DNA of 64,000 nucleotides from Terriglobia bacterium (GTDB taxonomy: Bacteria; Acidobacteriota; Terriglobia; Bryobacterales; Bryobacteraceae): the NCBI GenBank assembly GCA_020073345.1, contig JAIQFI010000014.1, forward strand, positions 55,520 to 119,519, in the 5' to 3' direction. Under the pieces are notes generated by a model. It made no database searches, was not told the origin of the DNA, and was given only the letters and a program-made list of their open reading frames with translations. The translations under genes were made by a program, and so were the position numbers. This document shows, in pieces, positions 43,172 through 52,221 of the stretch. Position 1 is the first letter of the stretch. Each line of letters opens with the position of its first letter.

Positions 43172-44347
43172 ATGGGACCACTCGCCTCTATTCGCGTGCT
43201 CGATCTGACGCGCGTGCGCTCCGGGCCGACGGCGGTTCGCCAACTGGCCGACTGGGGCGCCGATGTGATCAAGATCGAGCAGCCCGCGCAGGACGACGTC
43301 GATCCCTTCGGAGGCGGCGAGCGCCATAGCCCGGATTTCCAGAATCTGCACCGCAACAAGCGCAGCCTTTCGCTCAATCTGAAAGCTCCCGAGGGCGTCG
43401 CGATCCTGAAGCGCTTAGTTCAGAGCTCAGATGTAATGCTCGAAAACTATCGGCCCGAGGTGAAATGGCGGCTGGGAATCGATTACCCTGCCATGCGCGC
43501 GGTCAACAAGCGCCTGGTCTACGCGAGTATTTCCGGCTTCGGTGAGGACGGCCCTTATCGCGACCGGCCGGGGTTCGATCAGATCGCGCAGGGGATGGGC
43601 GGGTTCATGTCGGTGACAGGGCTGCCGGGGCAGAGTCCGGTGCGCGCTGGTATCCCGATTGCCGATCTCTGTGCCGGTATCCTGTGCGCGCAGGGTGTTC
43701 TGTTGGCGTTAGTCGAACGGCAGACTTCCGGAGAGGGCCAGTGGGTTACCACGTCTCTGCTGGCGGCGCAGATTTTCATGCTGGATTTCCAAGCCTCGCG
43801 CTGGCTGAACGCGGGCGAGGTACCTAAACAGGCCGGCAACAATCATCCGTTGTACATTCCGACGGGGGCGTTCAAGACGGCCGACGGCCATATCAACATC
43901 GGAGCCAGCGGCCAGAAGATGTGGGAGCGATTGTGTCCCGCGATCGGCGCGCCCGAGTTACTTGCGGACCCCCGATATACAAGCGCCGCGCTGCGTTCCG
44001 AGAATCGCGATGTGCTCACAGCGGAGATCGAGCGGCGGCTGGCGTCGACGGATAGCGCCACTTGGATCGAGCGTCTGAACGCGGCCGGCGTGCCGTGCGG
44101 ACGGATCTATTCGGTGGATCAGGTATTCGCCGATCCGCAGGTGGAGCATTTGAAGATGGTGGATGAGATCGACTCGCCCTACTTTCATCCGCTGAAGGTA
44201 GTCGCGCAGGCGGTGCGGTTGTCGCGCACGCCGCACGAGCTGACCCGTCGGCCGCCGGAACCCGGTGAGCACACCGACGAGATCCTCGGCTCGCTGGGTC
44301 TTAAGCCAGCGGAGATCGACGACCTACGGAGCCGGGAAATCGTATAA
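43172..44347 (+). CDS. CaiB/BaiF family CoA-transferase (family III)
   Basis: 391 residues from the ATG at 43172 (MGPLASIRVLDLTRVRSGP). The family III pattern is complete: LADWGADVIKIEQP, the nucleotide-binding FQNLHRNKRSLSLNLK, DVMLENYRPEVKWRLGIDY with the catalytic Asp region, YASISGFGEDGPYRDRPGFDQIAQGMGGFMSVTG, and the C-terminal GVPCGRIYSVDQVFADPQV. It moves CoA between organic acids. It heads a tight operon with an enoyl-CoA hydratase (2 nt gap) and a quinone oxidoreductase (overlap), suggesting activation and breakdown of a carboxylic acid as CoA ester. Confidence 0.93.
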   Translation: MGPLASIRVLDLTRVRSGPTAVRQLADWGADVIKIEQPAQDDVDPFGGGERHSPDFQNLHRNKRSLSLNLKAPEGVAILKRLVQSSDVMLENYRPEVKWRLGIDYPAMRAVNKRLVYASISGFGEDGPYRDRPGFDQIAQGMGGFMSVTGLPGQSPVRAGIPIADLCAGILCAQGVLLALVERQTSGEGQWVTTSLLAAQIFMLDFQASRWLNAGEVPKQAGNNHPLYIPTGAFKTADGHINIGASGQKMWERLCPAIGAPELLADPRYTSAALRSENRDVLTAEIERRLASTDSATWIERLNAAGVPCGRIYSVDQVFADPQVEHLKMVDEIDSPYFHPLKVVAQAVRLSRTPHELTRRPPEPGEHTDEILGSLGLKPAEIDDLRSREIV

Positions 44348-44349
44348 AC

Positions 44350-45126
44350 GTGGATAAAATACTCTCAACGACGGACGGCCGCATTGGCACGCTGACGTTC
44401 AATAATCCGGAGCGTCACAATGCGATGTCGCTTGACATGTGGCGGGCCGCGACTACCGCGCTGGAGCAGTTCGAACAGGATGGTGCGGTGCGCGTGATCG
44501 TGCTTACGGGCGCGGGCGGCAAGGCATTCGTCTCCGGCGCCGATATTTCGAAATTCGAAAGCGAACGCGACACGCTGGACGCCGTGGCCGAATACAACGC
44601 TGCGGTGGACCGGTTCGGGCAGGCGCTGGGCGAATGTTCGAAGCCCACCATCGCCATGATCCGCGGATACTGCGTGGGAGGCGGCCTCGGCATCGCGGTG
44701 TGCTGCGACCTGCGCATCGCCAACGACGCGGCGCGTTTCGGCGTGCCGGCGGCCAAGCTCGGCCTGGGCTACGGATACGCCAATGTTCGGCGGATCATGG
44801 ATCTGGTGGGTCCGCAGTTCGTGACCGAACTGCTTCTGACCGCGCGTCAGTTCGATTCCGCCAAAGCCGCGCAAACCGGTCTGGTCAATCACGTGGTGCC
44901 GGACGCCGAAATCGAGAGCTACGTCCGGGACCTGGCGGAAACCGTCGCGGGAAATGCTCCGTTGACGATCCGGGCGGTGAAGCGCATCGTGCGGGAGCTC
45001 CGTCGCGATGAACCGGACATTGCGGCATGCGACGCGCTAGTGAAGCAGTGTTTTGAAAGCGCCGACTATCGCGAGGGCCGCCGGGCGTTTATGGAAAAGC
45101 GAAAGCCTATTTTTCGGGGAGTCTAA
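44350..45126 (+). CDS. Enoyl-CoA hydratase/isomerase family protein
   Basis: 258 residues from a GTG. Crotonase features: FNNPERHNAMSLDMW, VIVLTGAGGKAFVSGADISKF as first oxyanion strand, KPTIAMIRGYCVGGGLGIAVCCDLRIA as second oxyanion block, and ARFGVPAAKLGLGYGYA. One acidic residue of the classical hydratase pair is not evident (the GYGYA region lacks the usual Glu), so the reaction may be isomerisation, hydrolysis or decarboxylation instead of hydration. It shares an operon with the CoA-transferase and a quinone oxidoreductase. Confidence 0.9.
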   Translation: MDKILSTTDGRIGTLTFNNPERHNAMSLDMWRAATTALEQFEQDGAVRVIVLTGAGGKAFVSGADISKFESERDTLDAVAEYNAAVDRFGQALGECSKPTIAMIRGYCVGGGLGIAVCCDLRIANDAARFGVPAAKLGLGYGYANVRRIMDLVGPQFVTELLLTARQFDSAKAAQTGLVNHVVPDAEIESYVRDLAETVAGNAPLTIRAVKRIVRELRRDEPDIAACDALVKQCFESADYREGRRAFMEKRKPIFRGV

Positions 45127-46091
45127 TGAAAGCCGTTTACATTGAGCAAACCGGCGGGCCGGAGGTTTTGCGCTTCGGCGATCGCCCTGTCCCTGAACCA
45201 AAAAATGACGAAGTTCTGGTTAAGGTCGCCGTATCGGGCGTCAATTTCACCGACCTCAACCAGCGCAGCGGCATCAACAAGATTCCGGCTCCCGCTGTGC
45301 TGGGCTCGGAAGGCGCTGGGACTGTAGAACAATCGAACTCATCCTCATTTGCGCCGGGAGATCGAGTGGCCTGGTGCATGGTGCGCGGATCGTACGCGGA
45401 ATACGCGGCGGTTCCTGCGAAAATGCTGGTCCGGATCCCCGATGGCATCGACTTTCGTACGGCGGCAGCCGCCATGCTTCAGGGCATGACTGCGCATTAC
45501 CTGTCGCACTCGACGTTCCCTCTCAAGGGCGGCCACGCCGCGCTGATTCACGCTGCCGCGGGCGGCACAGGCCGGTTACTCGTACAGATGGCGGCGATGC
45601 TGGGGGCTCGCGCGATCGGCACGGCGGGGACTCCGGCCAAGGCTGAGCTGGCTCGTGAAGCCGGCGCCAGCGAAGCTCTTCTATACGACCAGGTGGATTG
45701 GGTCGCGGAAGTGAAAAAGCTTACAGGCGGCAAGGGCGTCGATGTGGTCTACGACTCCGTTGGCCAAGCCACGTTCCTGAAGGGTCTGGATTGCCTGAAG
45801 CCGCGCGGCATGATGGTCCACTTCGGAGTTTCGAGCGGACAGATCGAACCATTTGACACCCGAGGGCTAACGAGTAGAGGTTCGCTATTCCTGGCGCGCC
45901 CGACGCTGAACACGCACATCTCTGATCCAAAGGAGCTGGCGTGGCGCTCGAACGACGTGTTCCGCTGGATCGCCGAGGGCAGGCTCCGCCTGCGTATTGA
46001 CCGCGAATACGCGCTCGCTGACGTGGCCCAGGCGCATCGGGATCTCGAGGCTCGCGCGACCAGCGGGAAAGTGCTTCTTAGCTTGGCCTAG
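45126..46091 (+). CDS. Zinc-free quinone oxidoreductase (MDR family)
   Basis: 321 residues; the ATG overlaps the previous stop in TAATG. Features of NADPH:quinone reductase: N-terminal MKAVYIEQTGGPEVLRF, VKVAVSGVNFTDLNQRSG, AVLGSEGAGTVE, QGMTAHYLSHSTFPLKGGHAALIHAAAGGTGRLLVQMA (nucleotide-binding loop of the AAGGVG type), and KGVDVVYDSVGQATF. The cysteine and histidine zinc ligands of alcohol dehydrogenases are absent. It likely reduces a quinone or an enone formed in the same catabolic route as the two upstream enzymes. It converges with the exported ankyrin gene. Confidence 0.92.
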   Translation: MKAVYIEQTGGPEVLRFGDRPVPEPKNDEVLVKVAVSGVNFTDLNQRSGINKIPAPAVLGSEGAGTVEQSNSSSFAPGDRVAWCMVRGSYAEYAAVPAKMLVRIPDGIDFRTAAAAMLQGMTAHYLSHSTFPLKGGHAALIHAAAGGTGRLLVQMAAMLGARAIGTAGTPAKAELAREAGASEALLYDQVDWVAEVKKLTGGKGVDVVYDSVGQATFLKGLDCLKPRGMMVHFGVSSGQIEPFDTRGLTSRGSLFLARPTLNTHISDPKELAWRSNDVFRWIAEGRLRLRIDREYALADVAQAHRDLEARATSGKVLLSLA

Positions 46092-46108
46092 CCGGTTATT
46101 GGCAACCC

Positions 46109-47953
46109 CTACTGGCAACCATTGACGCCCTTGGTCAGGCAGATCGAGGACGTGATATCGGCCGGGATGGGAAGGCCCTTTTCCGTCATCAGCTTCTTGA
46201 TGAACGCCGTGGTCTCCGGATGCGCGATGGCCGACTGCACGCCGACGCGGACCAAACCCTCGGAGTAGTGCACCGGGATCCAGGTCATGCCCTTCATCGC
46301 GCCGTTGACCGTATCGCGGCTTCCGTTGTCGTGAGCCTCCAGATCCCCGCCACGGTCGACCAGCATCTGGATGATCTCGTTGCGGCCCTTGTGCGCTGCG
46401 CCGTGCAGCGAAGTACGTCCGTCTTCGTCGTGGATGTTGGGGTCGATGCCCAGGTCGAGCAGCATCTTCACGGTTTCCTGATTCTGCTCGCGCGACCATT
46501 CGTAGGTGACGCCTTCTACCCAGGCGATCCCGGCGGCTACGGCCAGCGCCGTGACGTTGCGTTGGGTGGCGATCTTGGGATCGGCGCCGTGGGCCAGCAA
46601 CAGCTTCATGAGTTCCACGTCGCTCGACTGCGCGGCGCGCAGGAAAGGCGTCGCTCCGTCCTCGTTAAGCCACTGCATGGTGAAGTTGGTGCGCGTTTCG
46701 GTGCTGTCCCCGACGCAGTTGGTGGGCGTCGATTGCGTTCCGCACACGCGGACGTTCACGTCAGCGTTCTTGGCCAGCAGCAGATTGATGAACTCCAGGT
46801 GGTCCATGTCGGGCTTGCGGACCGGATAGTCGCCGCTCTCGATATTGCGGTTATCGGTGGCCAGATACAGCGGCGACCAGCCGCCGTTGTTCTTGATGTT
46901 CGGATTGGCGCCGTGGTCGAGCAGGTACGCGCCGATTTTATAGTGCCGGTTCTGCGTTGCCGTCAACAGCGGAGTCCAGCCGTAGTGCGTTACCTGATTG
47001 ACGTCCGCTCCCGCTTCAAGCAGGATTTTCACGCACTCCATGCAGTTCTGCCGGGTGGCGAAGACGAGCGGGGTGATCCCTCCGCCATCGGTGTCGCGCG
47101 TGCGGCCGAACGAAAACTCCGCGGCAGCCGCATCGAGCGCCGCCACCTGATCTTCTTCCGTAGCGGCGGCATCGCCAGCCTTGGCCTGTTTCGCCTGCTT
47201 GCCCTGGCCGCCTCGGCCGCCCTGCTTACCCTGGCCAGCCCCGCGGCCGCCGGCCTGTTTTCCCTGACCTCCGAAGCCACCGGCCCCGAAACCGCCCGCT
47301 CCCTGCGCCGATTCGGCTCTCTGCCGCACGGTGGGAGCCAGGTACGCACGATTGCCTTTGGTGTCAAAATTCGAGGCAGCCTTGTAATCCGCGCCGCTGG
47401 CGAGCAGCAGCTTGATCGCCTCGGGATGCGACTGCTCGGCGGCCCACATCAACGGAGTGGTCCCGCGCAGCTTTTCCTTCGCGTTCACATCGGCCTTCTG
47501 GTCGAGAAGGACCTTGATCGCGTCCACGTTGCCGTTGCGCGCCGCGAACATCAGCGGAGTTTCGCCGTTGGGGCTGAGCTCATTTACGTCCGCGCCGGCC
47601 TTCAACAGCTTCTGAATCATGCCTGCGCTTCCGTTGGTGCTAGCCAGTCGCAGAGCCGTGGCGCCGTCGTGATTCGGCTTCTTCACGTCCGCCCCGGCGG
47701 CAATCAGCAGGTCGGCCATGTCCAGGTCGTTGCGATACGCAGCCCACTGGATGGCGGTAGCTCCGTCGGCCTGCGGAAGGTTGACGTCCGCCTTTTGCCG
47801 GATCAGCGACTGCACGGCCGCCTTGTCGCCCTTCATGGCCGCGTCGGACACGGGGCTATTGGCGGCGTTGAGTACTGTCAGATAAATCGCGGGCACTAAT
47901 ATGGCGGCACAAGCTGCCACGGCGTGTCGGAAGCGTATCGTCGATCTTGTCAT
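46109..47953 (-). CDS. Exported ankyrin-repeat protein with Gly-Gln-Lys linker
   Basis: 614 residues from the ATG at 47953, just before a signal peptide (HAVAACAAILVPAIYLTVLNA); two upstream in-frame starts exist. At least ten ankyrin repeats: DKAAVQSLIRQKADVNLPQADGATAIQWAAYRN is the first, and later ones include KPNHDGATALRLASTNG, NGETPLMFAARNG, GTTPLMWAAEQSH, GGITPLVFATRQN, GWTPLLTATQNRH and EDGRTSLHGAAHKG. Between repeats, at about 47170-47310 in the genome, lies a basic low-complexity stretch of GGQGKQ- and GGRG-type units. Third gene of the DUF1592-DUF1552-ankyrin operon. Periplasmic ankyrins can act as scaffolds or protect against peroxide; the role here is unknown. Confidence 0.88.
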   Translation of the reverse strand: MTRSTIRFRHAVAACAAILVPAIYLTVLNAANSPVSDAAMKGDKAAVQSLIRQKADVNLPQADGATAIQWAAYRNDLDMADLLIAAGADVKKPNHDGATALRLASTNGSAGMIQKLLKAGADVNELSPNGETPLMFAARNGNVDAIKVLLDQKADVNAKEKLRGTTPLMWAAEQSHPEAIKLLLASGADYKAASNFDTKGNRAYLAPTVRQRAESAQGAGGFGAGGFGGQGKQAGGRGAGQGKQGGRGGQGKQAKQAKAGDAAATEEDQVAALDAAAAEFSFGRTRDTDGGGITPLVFATRQNCMECVKILLEAGADVNQVTHYGWTPLLTATQNRHYKIGAYLLDHGANPNIKNNGGWSPLYLATDNRNIESGDYPVRKPDMDHLEFINLLLAKNADVNVRVCGTQSTPTNCVGDSTETRTNFTMQWLNEDGATPFLRAAQSSDVELMKLLLAHGADPKIATQRNVTALAVAAGIAWVEGVTYEWSREQNQETVKMLLDLGIDPNIHDEDGRTSLHGAAHKGRNEIIQMLVDRGGDLEAHDNGSRDTVNGAMKGMTWIPVHYSEGLVRVGVQSAIAHPETTAFIKKLMTEKGLPIPADITSSICLTKGVNGCQ

Positions 47954-47989
47954 TGTGATTGTAGACCTGGTGAGCATGAGCAATGAGTA

Positions 47990-49354
47990 TTAAGCGAGGC
48001 CAGCGAGCCGGCCCGTGCTATCGTCCCCGATTTTGTCCTGCTTCACTCCAAACATATCCAGCACGCTGAGCAGAAGATTGGCCGTGGTGACGGTCTTGGT
48101 GGGGAAGGACAGGTGCCGTCCGCCCTTGAGCTTTCCGCCTGCTCCGCCGGCCAGGATGTAGGGCACGTCGTAGTGCAGGTGCTGGTTGGAGTCGCCCATG
48201 TTGGTGCCGTACAAGACCAGAGTGTGATCGAGCAGCGTGCCATCGCCGTCCTGGGTCTTCCTGAGCTTGTCCAGGAAATATGCCAGACAGAGAACGTGAT
48301 ACCGGTTGATCTTCGAATAGTCGAGGATGCGGTCGGGATTCTCGGCGTGGTGCGACCCGCCATGGAAACTGGTATTGGTGCCGCTGGCCGGGAAGCTGCG
48401 GCCGGTCAGGTCGCGGGCGTAGAGCAGCGTCGAAACGCGTGTAATGTCGCCCTGGTAAGCCAGCGCCTGCAGGTCGAACTGCAGCTTGATGTGTTCGTCG
48501 AAGGAATCGGGCACGCCGGCGGGCACAATGATGCCTTCCCGGGTTTCCATGGTTCCGCTGGCCTTCTTGGCGATTTCCAGGCGCCGCTCAATCTCGCGCA
48601 CGCTGTCGGCATAGTCATCGACACGCCGTTGATCGCTGGCCGGAAGACTTTTCTTGAAGGCGGTCAAGGTGCCGGTGATCGAATCCAGGATGCTGCGATC
48701 CTGCTCCCGGCGGGCCGCACGTTCTTCCGGAGTCTTGGCCTGCACGTCGCCGAACAGGCGCTCGAACACTACCTGAGGGTTCAGCTCCATGGGCAGCGGA
48801 AGGTTGGTGGCGGCCCAGGAAATGGAGTTGGTATAGGCGCAACTGTAGCCTTCGCCGCAGTTGCTCGAATTGGCGCCGGGATCCTCGATGGCCTGCTGCA
48901 GCGAAGGCAGCAGAGACTCCTGGCCTATATGATTGGCGATGATCTGGTCGATGGTGACGCCGTTGTGGATGTCCGAACCGGTGGCCTTCTTCGGTTTCTC
49001 GCCGGCCAGGAAGGCTGCGGCAACCCAGTGGTCGGCCCCGGTAACTCCCGGAGGCGGTTCCGCTGACTTCGACCACAGTCCGCTGATGATCACACTTTGG
49101 TCCACGAACGGAGCCAGGGGCTCCATGATAGCGGGGAGCTTCTTGGCATCCAGGACACTTCCTTCTGGGATCCAGTAGCCAGGCGCCGCCCCGTGAGGGA
49201 CAAAAATGCCGGTGAAGCGCGTCTTGGGAACCGCCGCGGTTTTGCTCAAGGGCGTCTGCGCCGGGATCATGGAATCCAGGAACGGCAACGCCAGGGTCAC
49301 GCCCGCACCACGCAGAAACGTCCGCCTTGGTATGTACTTCTTGGTTATGAACAT
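47990..49354 (-). CDS. DUF1552 domain exported protein
   Basis: 454 residues with a twin-arginine signal (KYIPRRTFLRGAGVTLALPFLDSM). The DUF1552 pattern, a member of the alkaline-phosphatase/sulfatase-like DUF1501 group, is clear: RFTGIFVPHGAAPGYWIPEG, VIISGLWSKSAEPPPGV, TIDQIIANHIG, YSCAYTNSISWA, TSFHGGSHHAE, LYGTNMGDSNQHLHYDVPYILAGGAGGKLKGGRHL. A strong SD (TAGGAGAG) precedes the ATG. It always tends to pair with DUF1592-type cytochromes in acidobacteria and planctomycetes, as here, but no reaction is established. Confidence 0.92.
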   Translation of the reverse strand: MFITKKYIPRRTFLRGAGVTLALPFLDSMIPAQTPLSKTAAVPKTRFTGIFVPHGAAPGYWIPEGSVLDAKKLPAIMEPLAPFVDQSVIISGLWSKSAEPPPGVTGADHWVAAAFLAGEKPKKATGSDIHNGVTIDQIIANHIGQESLLPSLQQAIEDPGANSSNCGEGYSCAYTNSISWAATNLPLPMELNPQVVFERLFGDVQAKTPEERAARREQDRSILDSITGTLTAFKKSLPASDQRRVDDYADSVREIERRLEIAKKASGTMETREGIIVPAGVPDSFDEHIKLQFDLQALAYQGDITRVSTLLYARDLTGRSFPASGTNTSFHGGSHHAENPDRILDYSKINRYHVLCLAYFLDKLRKTQDGDGTLLDHTLVLYGTNMGDSNQHLHYDVPYILAGGAGGKLKGGRHLSFPTKTVTTANLLLSVLDMFGVKQDKIGDDSTGRLAGLA

Positions 49355-49394
49355 TGTTTCCGCTCTCCTAACAAATTCTATAAGCTCTCAAATC

Positions 49395-51824
49395 CTAGCG
49401 GGAGGCGCGTTCCTGCCCATTCCCGCTCGATTCCAGTTTCTGATTCATCTGGAACGGCTGGCTCTTCACCACTCCGATCACCAGAGAAGAAAACCGGTCT
49501 TTATCTTTATCGGCCGCGTGCACGATGGAGCGCACCAGCGGCATGTCGTAGTATTCCGTCCCGCGGCCCAGCGCGTAGATCAGGAGCTTCTCGGTAACCA
49601 CCCGCACGAATTGGGGCGAGTACTTGACCAAAGCGCCGCGCAGATCGGCGATGCCGTTCAGCTTGGTGCCGTCCACCAGCTGCCCGGAGGGATTAATCGG
49701 ACTCCCCTCATCCAGCGTGCGGTATTGTCCGATTCCGTCGAAGTTCTCCAGGGTCAGTCCGATGGGGTCCATGATCTTGTGGCAGCTGGCGCAAGGCTCG
49801 TTCTTACGATGCATCTCCATCTGCTGGCGCATGGTCGGTTTGGCGCCCCCATGGACGTTGCTCTCCGCGCTCAGGTTGACCTCTACGTTCGGCGGCGGGG
49901 CGGGAGGATCTACGCCGAGGAAGATCTGTAGCGTGAACTTGCCCCGGTTGACGGGCGAAGTCCGGTTGGGGACCGAGGACACCGTGAGAAAGGACGCCTT
50001 CCCGATCAGCCCGCGGCGCGTATCGAACTCCGGCGGCAGCTCCACGCGGCGGAAATTGCTTCCGTAGATGCCCGGGATTCCGTAATGCATTGCCAGCCGT
50101 TCATTCAGGAAGGTGTAGTTGGCATCCAGAAGTTCCGTCACCGGACGGTCTTCCTGAACCACGCTGTTCACGAACAGCTCGGTTTCTTTCCGCATGGCCT
50201 GGCGCAGGACGTCGTCGAAATCCGGATACTCGGAGGGTACCGGAGTCTGAGATTGCAGAGCGCGCAAGCTGAGCCATTGGCCGGCGAAGTTGGCCACCAG
50301 CTGCTGCGAGCGCGGATCCTTGAGCATGCGGCGAACCTGCTGCTCCAGAACCGCGCTGTCGCGCAGCTTATTCTGGGTGGCCAGATTCAGCAGCTCATCG
50401 TCGGGGATGCTGCTCCAGATGAAGAAGGACAAACGCGAGGCCAGCTCGAGGTCGCTGATCCGGTAGGTTTGCCCGGCGGCCAGGTTGGCCGGCTCGGTTT
50501 CCCTGCGGAACGCGAATTCGGGGTCGGCCAGGATGCGGCGAAGAGCCATCTCAATCCCGGTGTCGAAATCTTTTTCATTGCGTCCCCGCTGGTAGAAGCC
50601 CAGCAAAACTTCGGTGTCCTGATCCTTCAGTGGCCGGCGGAACGCCCTACGCGCCAGAGTGGAGATGATGCGGCGCGCGCAAGCCGTTTCCTGTCCGGCG
50701 TTGGCGGGCTTGCACACGAAAATCCTGCGGCGGGCGGAGGTGTCGCTGGCACCCTTGGCGTCGTACGGACCGTCGATCACGAACTTGCCCACGTGGGGAA
50801 AGAAGCGGTATCCAGGAAGTCCACCGGTTTCGATGGTGCTGCGCAGGAAGTGCTCATTCAGGTCGTTACCAGGCGCGTAATTCGTCGCCAGGAAAGTCAC
50901 CACCACCGTGTGGCGCCCCGCCTTGGCCGGGAATTTGAAATCGAAAGTGCCGTCGCCGCCGCGTGCGACCCGATCCTTATCCCAGTCGAACACGTGTAAG
51001 CGCTCGCCATCCAGCAATACTTCCAGCTTCTCGCCGGGGATTTCGCCGAACGGGTTGGTGTTCCCCATGTTGCCTTTGCTGATGGGGGTGATCTTCATGC
51101 TGTACTCGCCATCGGCCGGAAATTCGTGTTCGGCGAGCATGCCGCCGCGGGTCCCGAAGGGCATTCCTTCGATGTGATAGTCCTGATCGGTGTCTTCCGC
51201 TACCCGGTAGGTGGTCTGGGTGGCGGTGCTTACGTCGCCGATCGCCAGGCGGCTGATCTTGCCCGCGGCCGAAACGTAGCCTTCGAGCAGCGTGGGCGAA
51301 ATGCCCAGTGCGCCCGCGTTGTTATCGAAGCCCCGCGTGGAATCGTCGGACGGCAGGAACTTGCCCGGGTCGATCTGGATGTCCAGCAGATCCTTAATCG
51401 CATTCGCGTACTCAGTGCGGTTCATGCGATGCAGGCCGGGAGGAGGAATATGAAGTTTAGCGGTGCGGTCTAATTCGTTTTCCGCGAAGACGATGGCCGA
51501 TTCGAGGAACTCCGGTTTCGGCCGCGGCATGCCCGATGGGGGCATCATGCCGGCGCGAAGCTTCCGGACTACCTTTTCCCACACTTCCGGATCTTTTTCG
51601 ACGTGCGCCGGATCGAGGGAATCAAGGGTGATGCGCAACGCGGATTCCACTCCCCGCGTCTTGGCCGCCTGATTGTGGCAACCGTAGCAATATTGAGTGA
51701 AGAAGGTCTTTTCGGCCTCAGCTGTGGTCACGGTGGCCGCGGGGGCGGCCTTTTGAGCCTGGCCCGACATCCCTATAACGCTCAGTATGATAGCCGCGCA
51801 GCCCACCAGGATTCTTATTCGCAT
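49395..51824 (-). CDS. DUF1592 domain cytochrome-like exported protein (PSCyt-type)
   Basis: 809 residues from the ATG at 51824 (an in-frame TTG lies 18 nt upstream). After a signal peptide comes a single c-type haem motif (FFTQYCYGCHNQAAK), then the DUF1587/1592/1588/1585 series: LHRMNRTEYANAIKDLLDI, FLPSDDSTRGFDNNAGAL, RRIFVCKP, LARRAFRRPLKDQD, ASRLSFFIWSSIPDDELL, LNERLAMHYGIPGIYG, RRGLIGKASFLTVSSVPNRTSPVNRG, and CASCHKIMDPIGLTLENFD with a second CxxCH. A carbohydrate-binding-like insert lies around residue 240-330. Large multi-domain proteins of this family are linked to polysaccharide or unknown substrate oxidation. First gene of its operon. Confidence 0.92.
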   Translation of the reverse strand: MRIRILVGCAAIILSVIGMSGQAQKAAPAATVTTAEAEKTFFTQYCYGCHNQAAKTRGVESALRITLDSLDPAHVEKDPEVWEKVVRKLRAGMMPPSGMPRPKPEFLESAIVFAENELDRTAKLHIPPPGLHRMNRTEYANAIKDLLDIQIDPGKFLPSDDSTRGFDNNAGALGISPTLLEGYVSAAGKISRLAIGDVSTATQTTYRVAEDTDQDYHIEGMPFGTRGGMLAEHEFPADGEYSMKITPISKGNMGNTNPFGEIPGEKLEVLLDGERLHVFDWDKDRVARGGDGTFDFKFPAKAGRHTVVVTFLATNYAPGNDLNEHFLRSTIETGGLPGYRFFPHVGKFVIDGPYDAKGASDTSARRRIFVCKPANAGQETACARRIISTLARRAFRRPLKDQDTEVLLGFYQRGRNEKDFDTGIEMALRRILADPEFAFRRETEPANLAAGQTYRISDLELASRLSFFIWSSIPDDELLNLATQNKLRDSAVLEQQVRRMLKDPRSQQLVANFAGQWLSLRALQSQTPVPSEYPDFDDVLRQAMRKETELFVNSVVQEDRPVTELLDANYTFLNERLAMHYGIPGIYGSNFRRVELPPEFDTRRGLIGKASFLTVSSVPNRTSPVNRGKFTLQIFLGVDPPAPPPNVEVNLSAESNVHGGAKPTMRQQMEMHRKNEPCASCHKIMDPIGLTLENFDGIGQYRTLDEGSPINPSGQLVDGTKLNGIADLRGALVKYSPQFVRVVTEKLLIYALGRGTEYYDMPLVRSIVHAADKDKDRFSSLVIGVVKSQPFQMNQKLESSGNGQERASR

Positions 51825-51840
51825 GATTTCGTTAACCCTC

Positions 51841-51859
51841 AAAAAACGACGTAAGTCGT
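51841..51859 (-). promoter_or_regulatory. Leader hairpin with T-run before the DUF1592 gene
   Basis: Read on the minus strand: ACGAC-TTAC-GTCGT followed by a run of T, about 17 nt before the ATG at 51824 and about 80 nt after a TATACT. The stem is only 5 bp, so this is a weak terminator-like or attenuator-like element at best. Confidence 0.25.
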
Positions 51860-51936
51860 GCCAGAACTATGACGATCCGCATGACTCAAAACTTCCCTCG
51901 GAATTGGGCAGCGGGGCGTATTCCGTGTCCGTCTCT

Positions 51937-51942
51937 AGTATA
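51937..51942 (-). promoter_or_regulatory. Candidate -10 (TATACT) for the DUF1592 operon
   Basis: The hexamer TATACT on the minus strand lies about 115 nt upstream of the ATG at 51824 inside an AT-richer stretch. A -35 match is not apparent. Confidence 0.28.
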
Positions 51943-52221
51943 CACCAACCTATTGAAAATGGGGGATCTATGCCAAAATGCAGGATCGGAAACATGGCCG
52001 TTGCAAACCAAAGTAACCCATAGCACTCGGCGTGCCGGATGGCCTGCAGGTTACAGATCAACAGATTAGCGGGGTTAGGCGGCAGGCGCTATCGCGTCCT
52101 TGGGGGATTTCACATAGGACCGTGGGTTAAACGGCGCGTTCCTGGCGTCGTCCGGACACCCACGTTCAAAGAATGGAAGAGATTAGCGAGTTGGCGCGTC
52201 AAATGCTCGATGGCATCCTGA

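Larger units (their letters stand above)
51825..52221. other. 397-nt divergent gap between the DUF1592 operon and the monohaem gene
   Basis: No convincing gene is seen. The left half (about 51830-52060) is visibly less GC-rich than its surroundings. It holds a minus-strand -10-like TATACT (51937-51942), a short hairpin with T-run (51841-51859) and no repeat or mobile-element sequence. Short open frames of about 60 codons here have no SD and no recognisable protein character. Confidence 0.5.

Noticed and set aside
46220..47899. 559-codon plus-strand open frame opposite the exported ankyrin gene
   Set aside because: The minus-strand frame has clear ankyrin repeats and a signal peptide; this one is a shadow.
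52039..52221. Possible 60-codon gene upstream of the monohaem gene
   Set aside because: It has no ribosome site, no recognisable sequence and ends at the next gene start; most likely chance.
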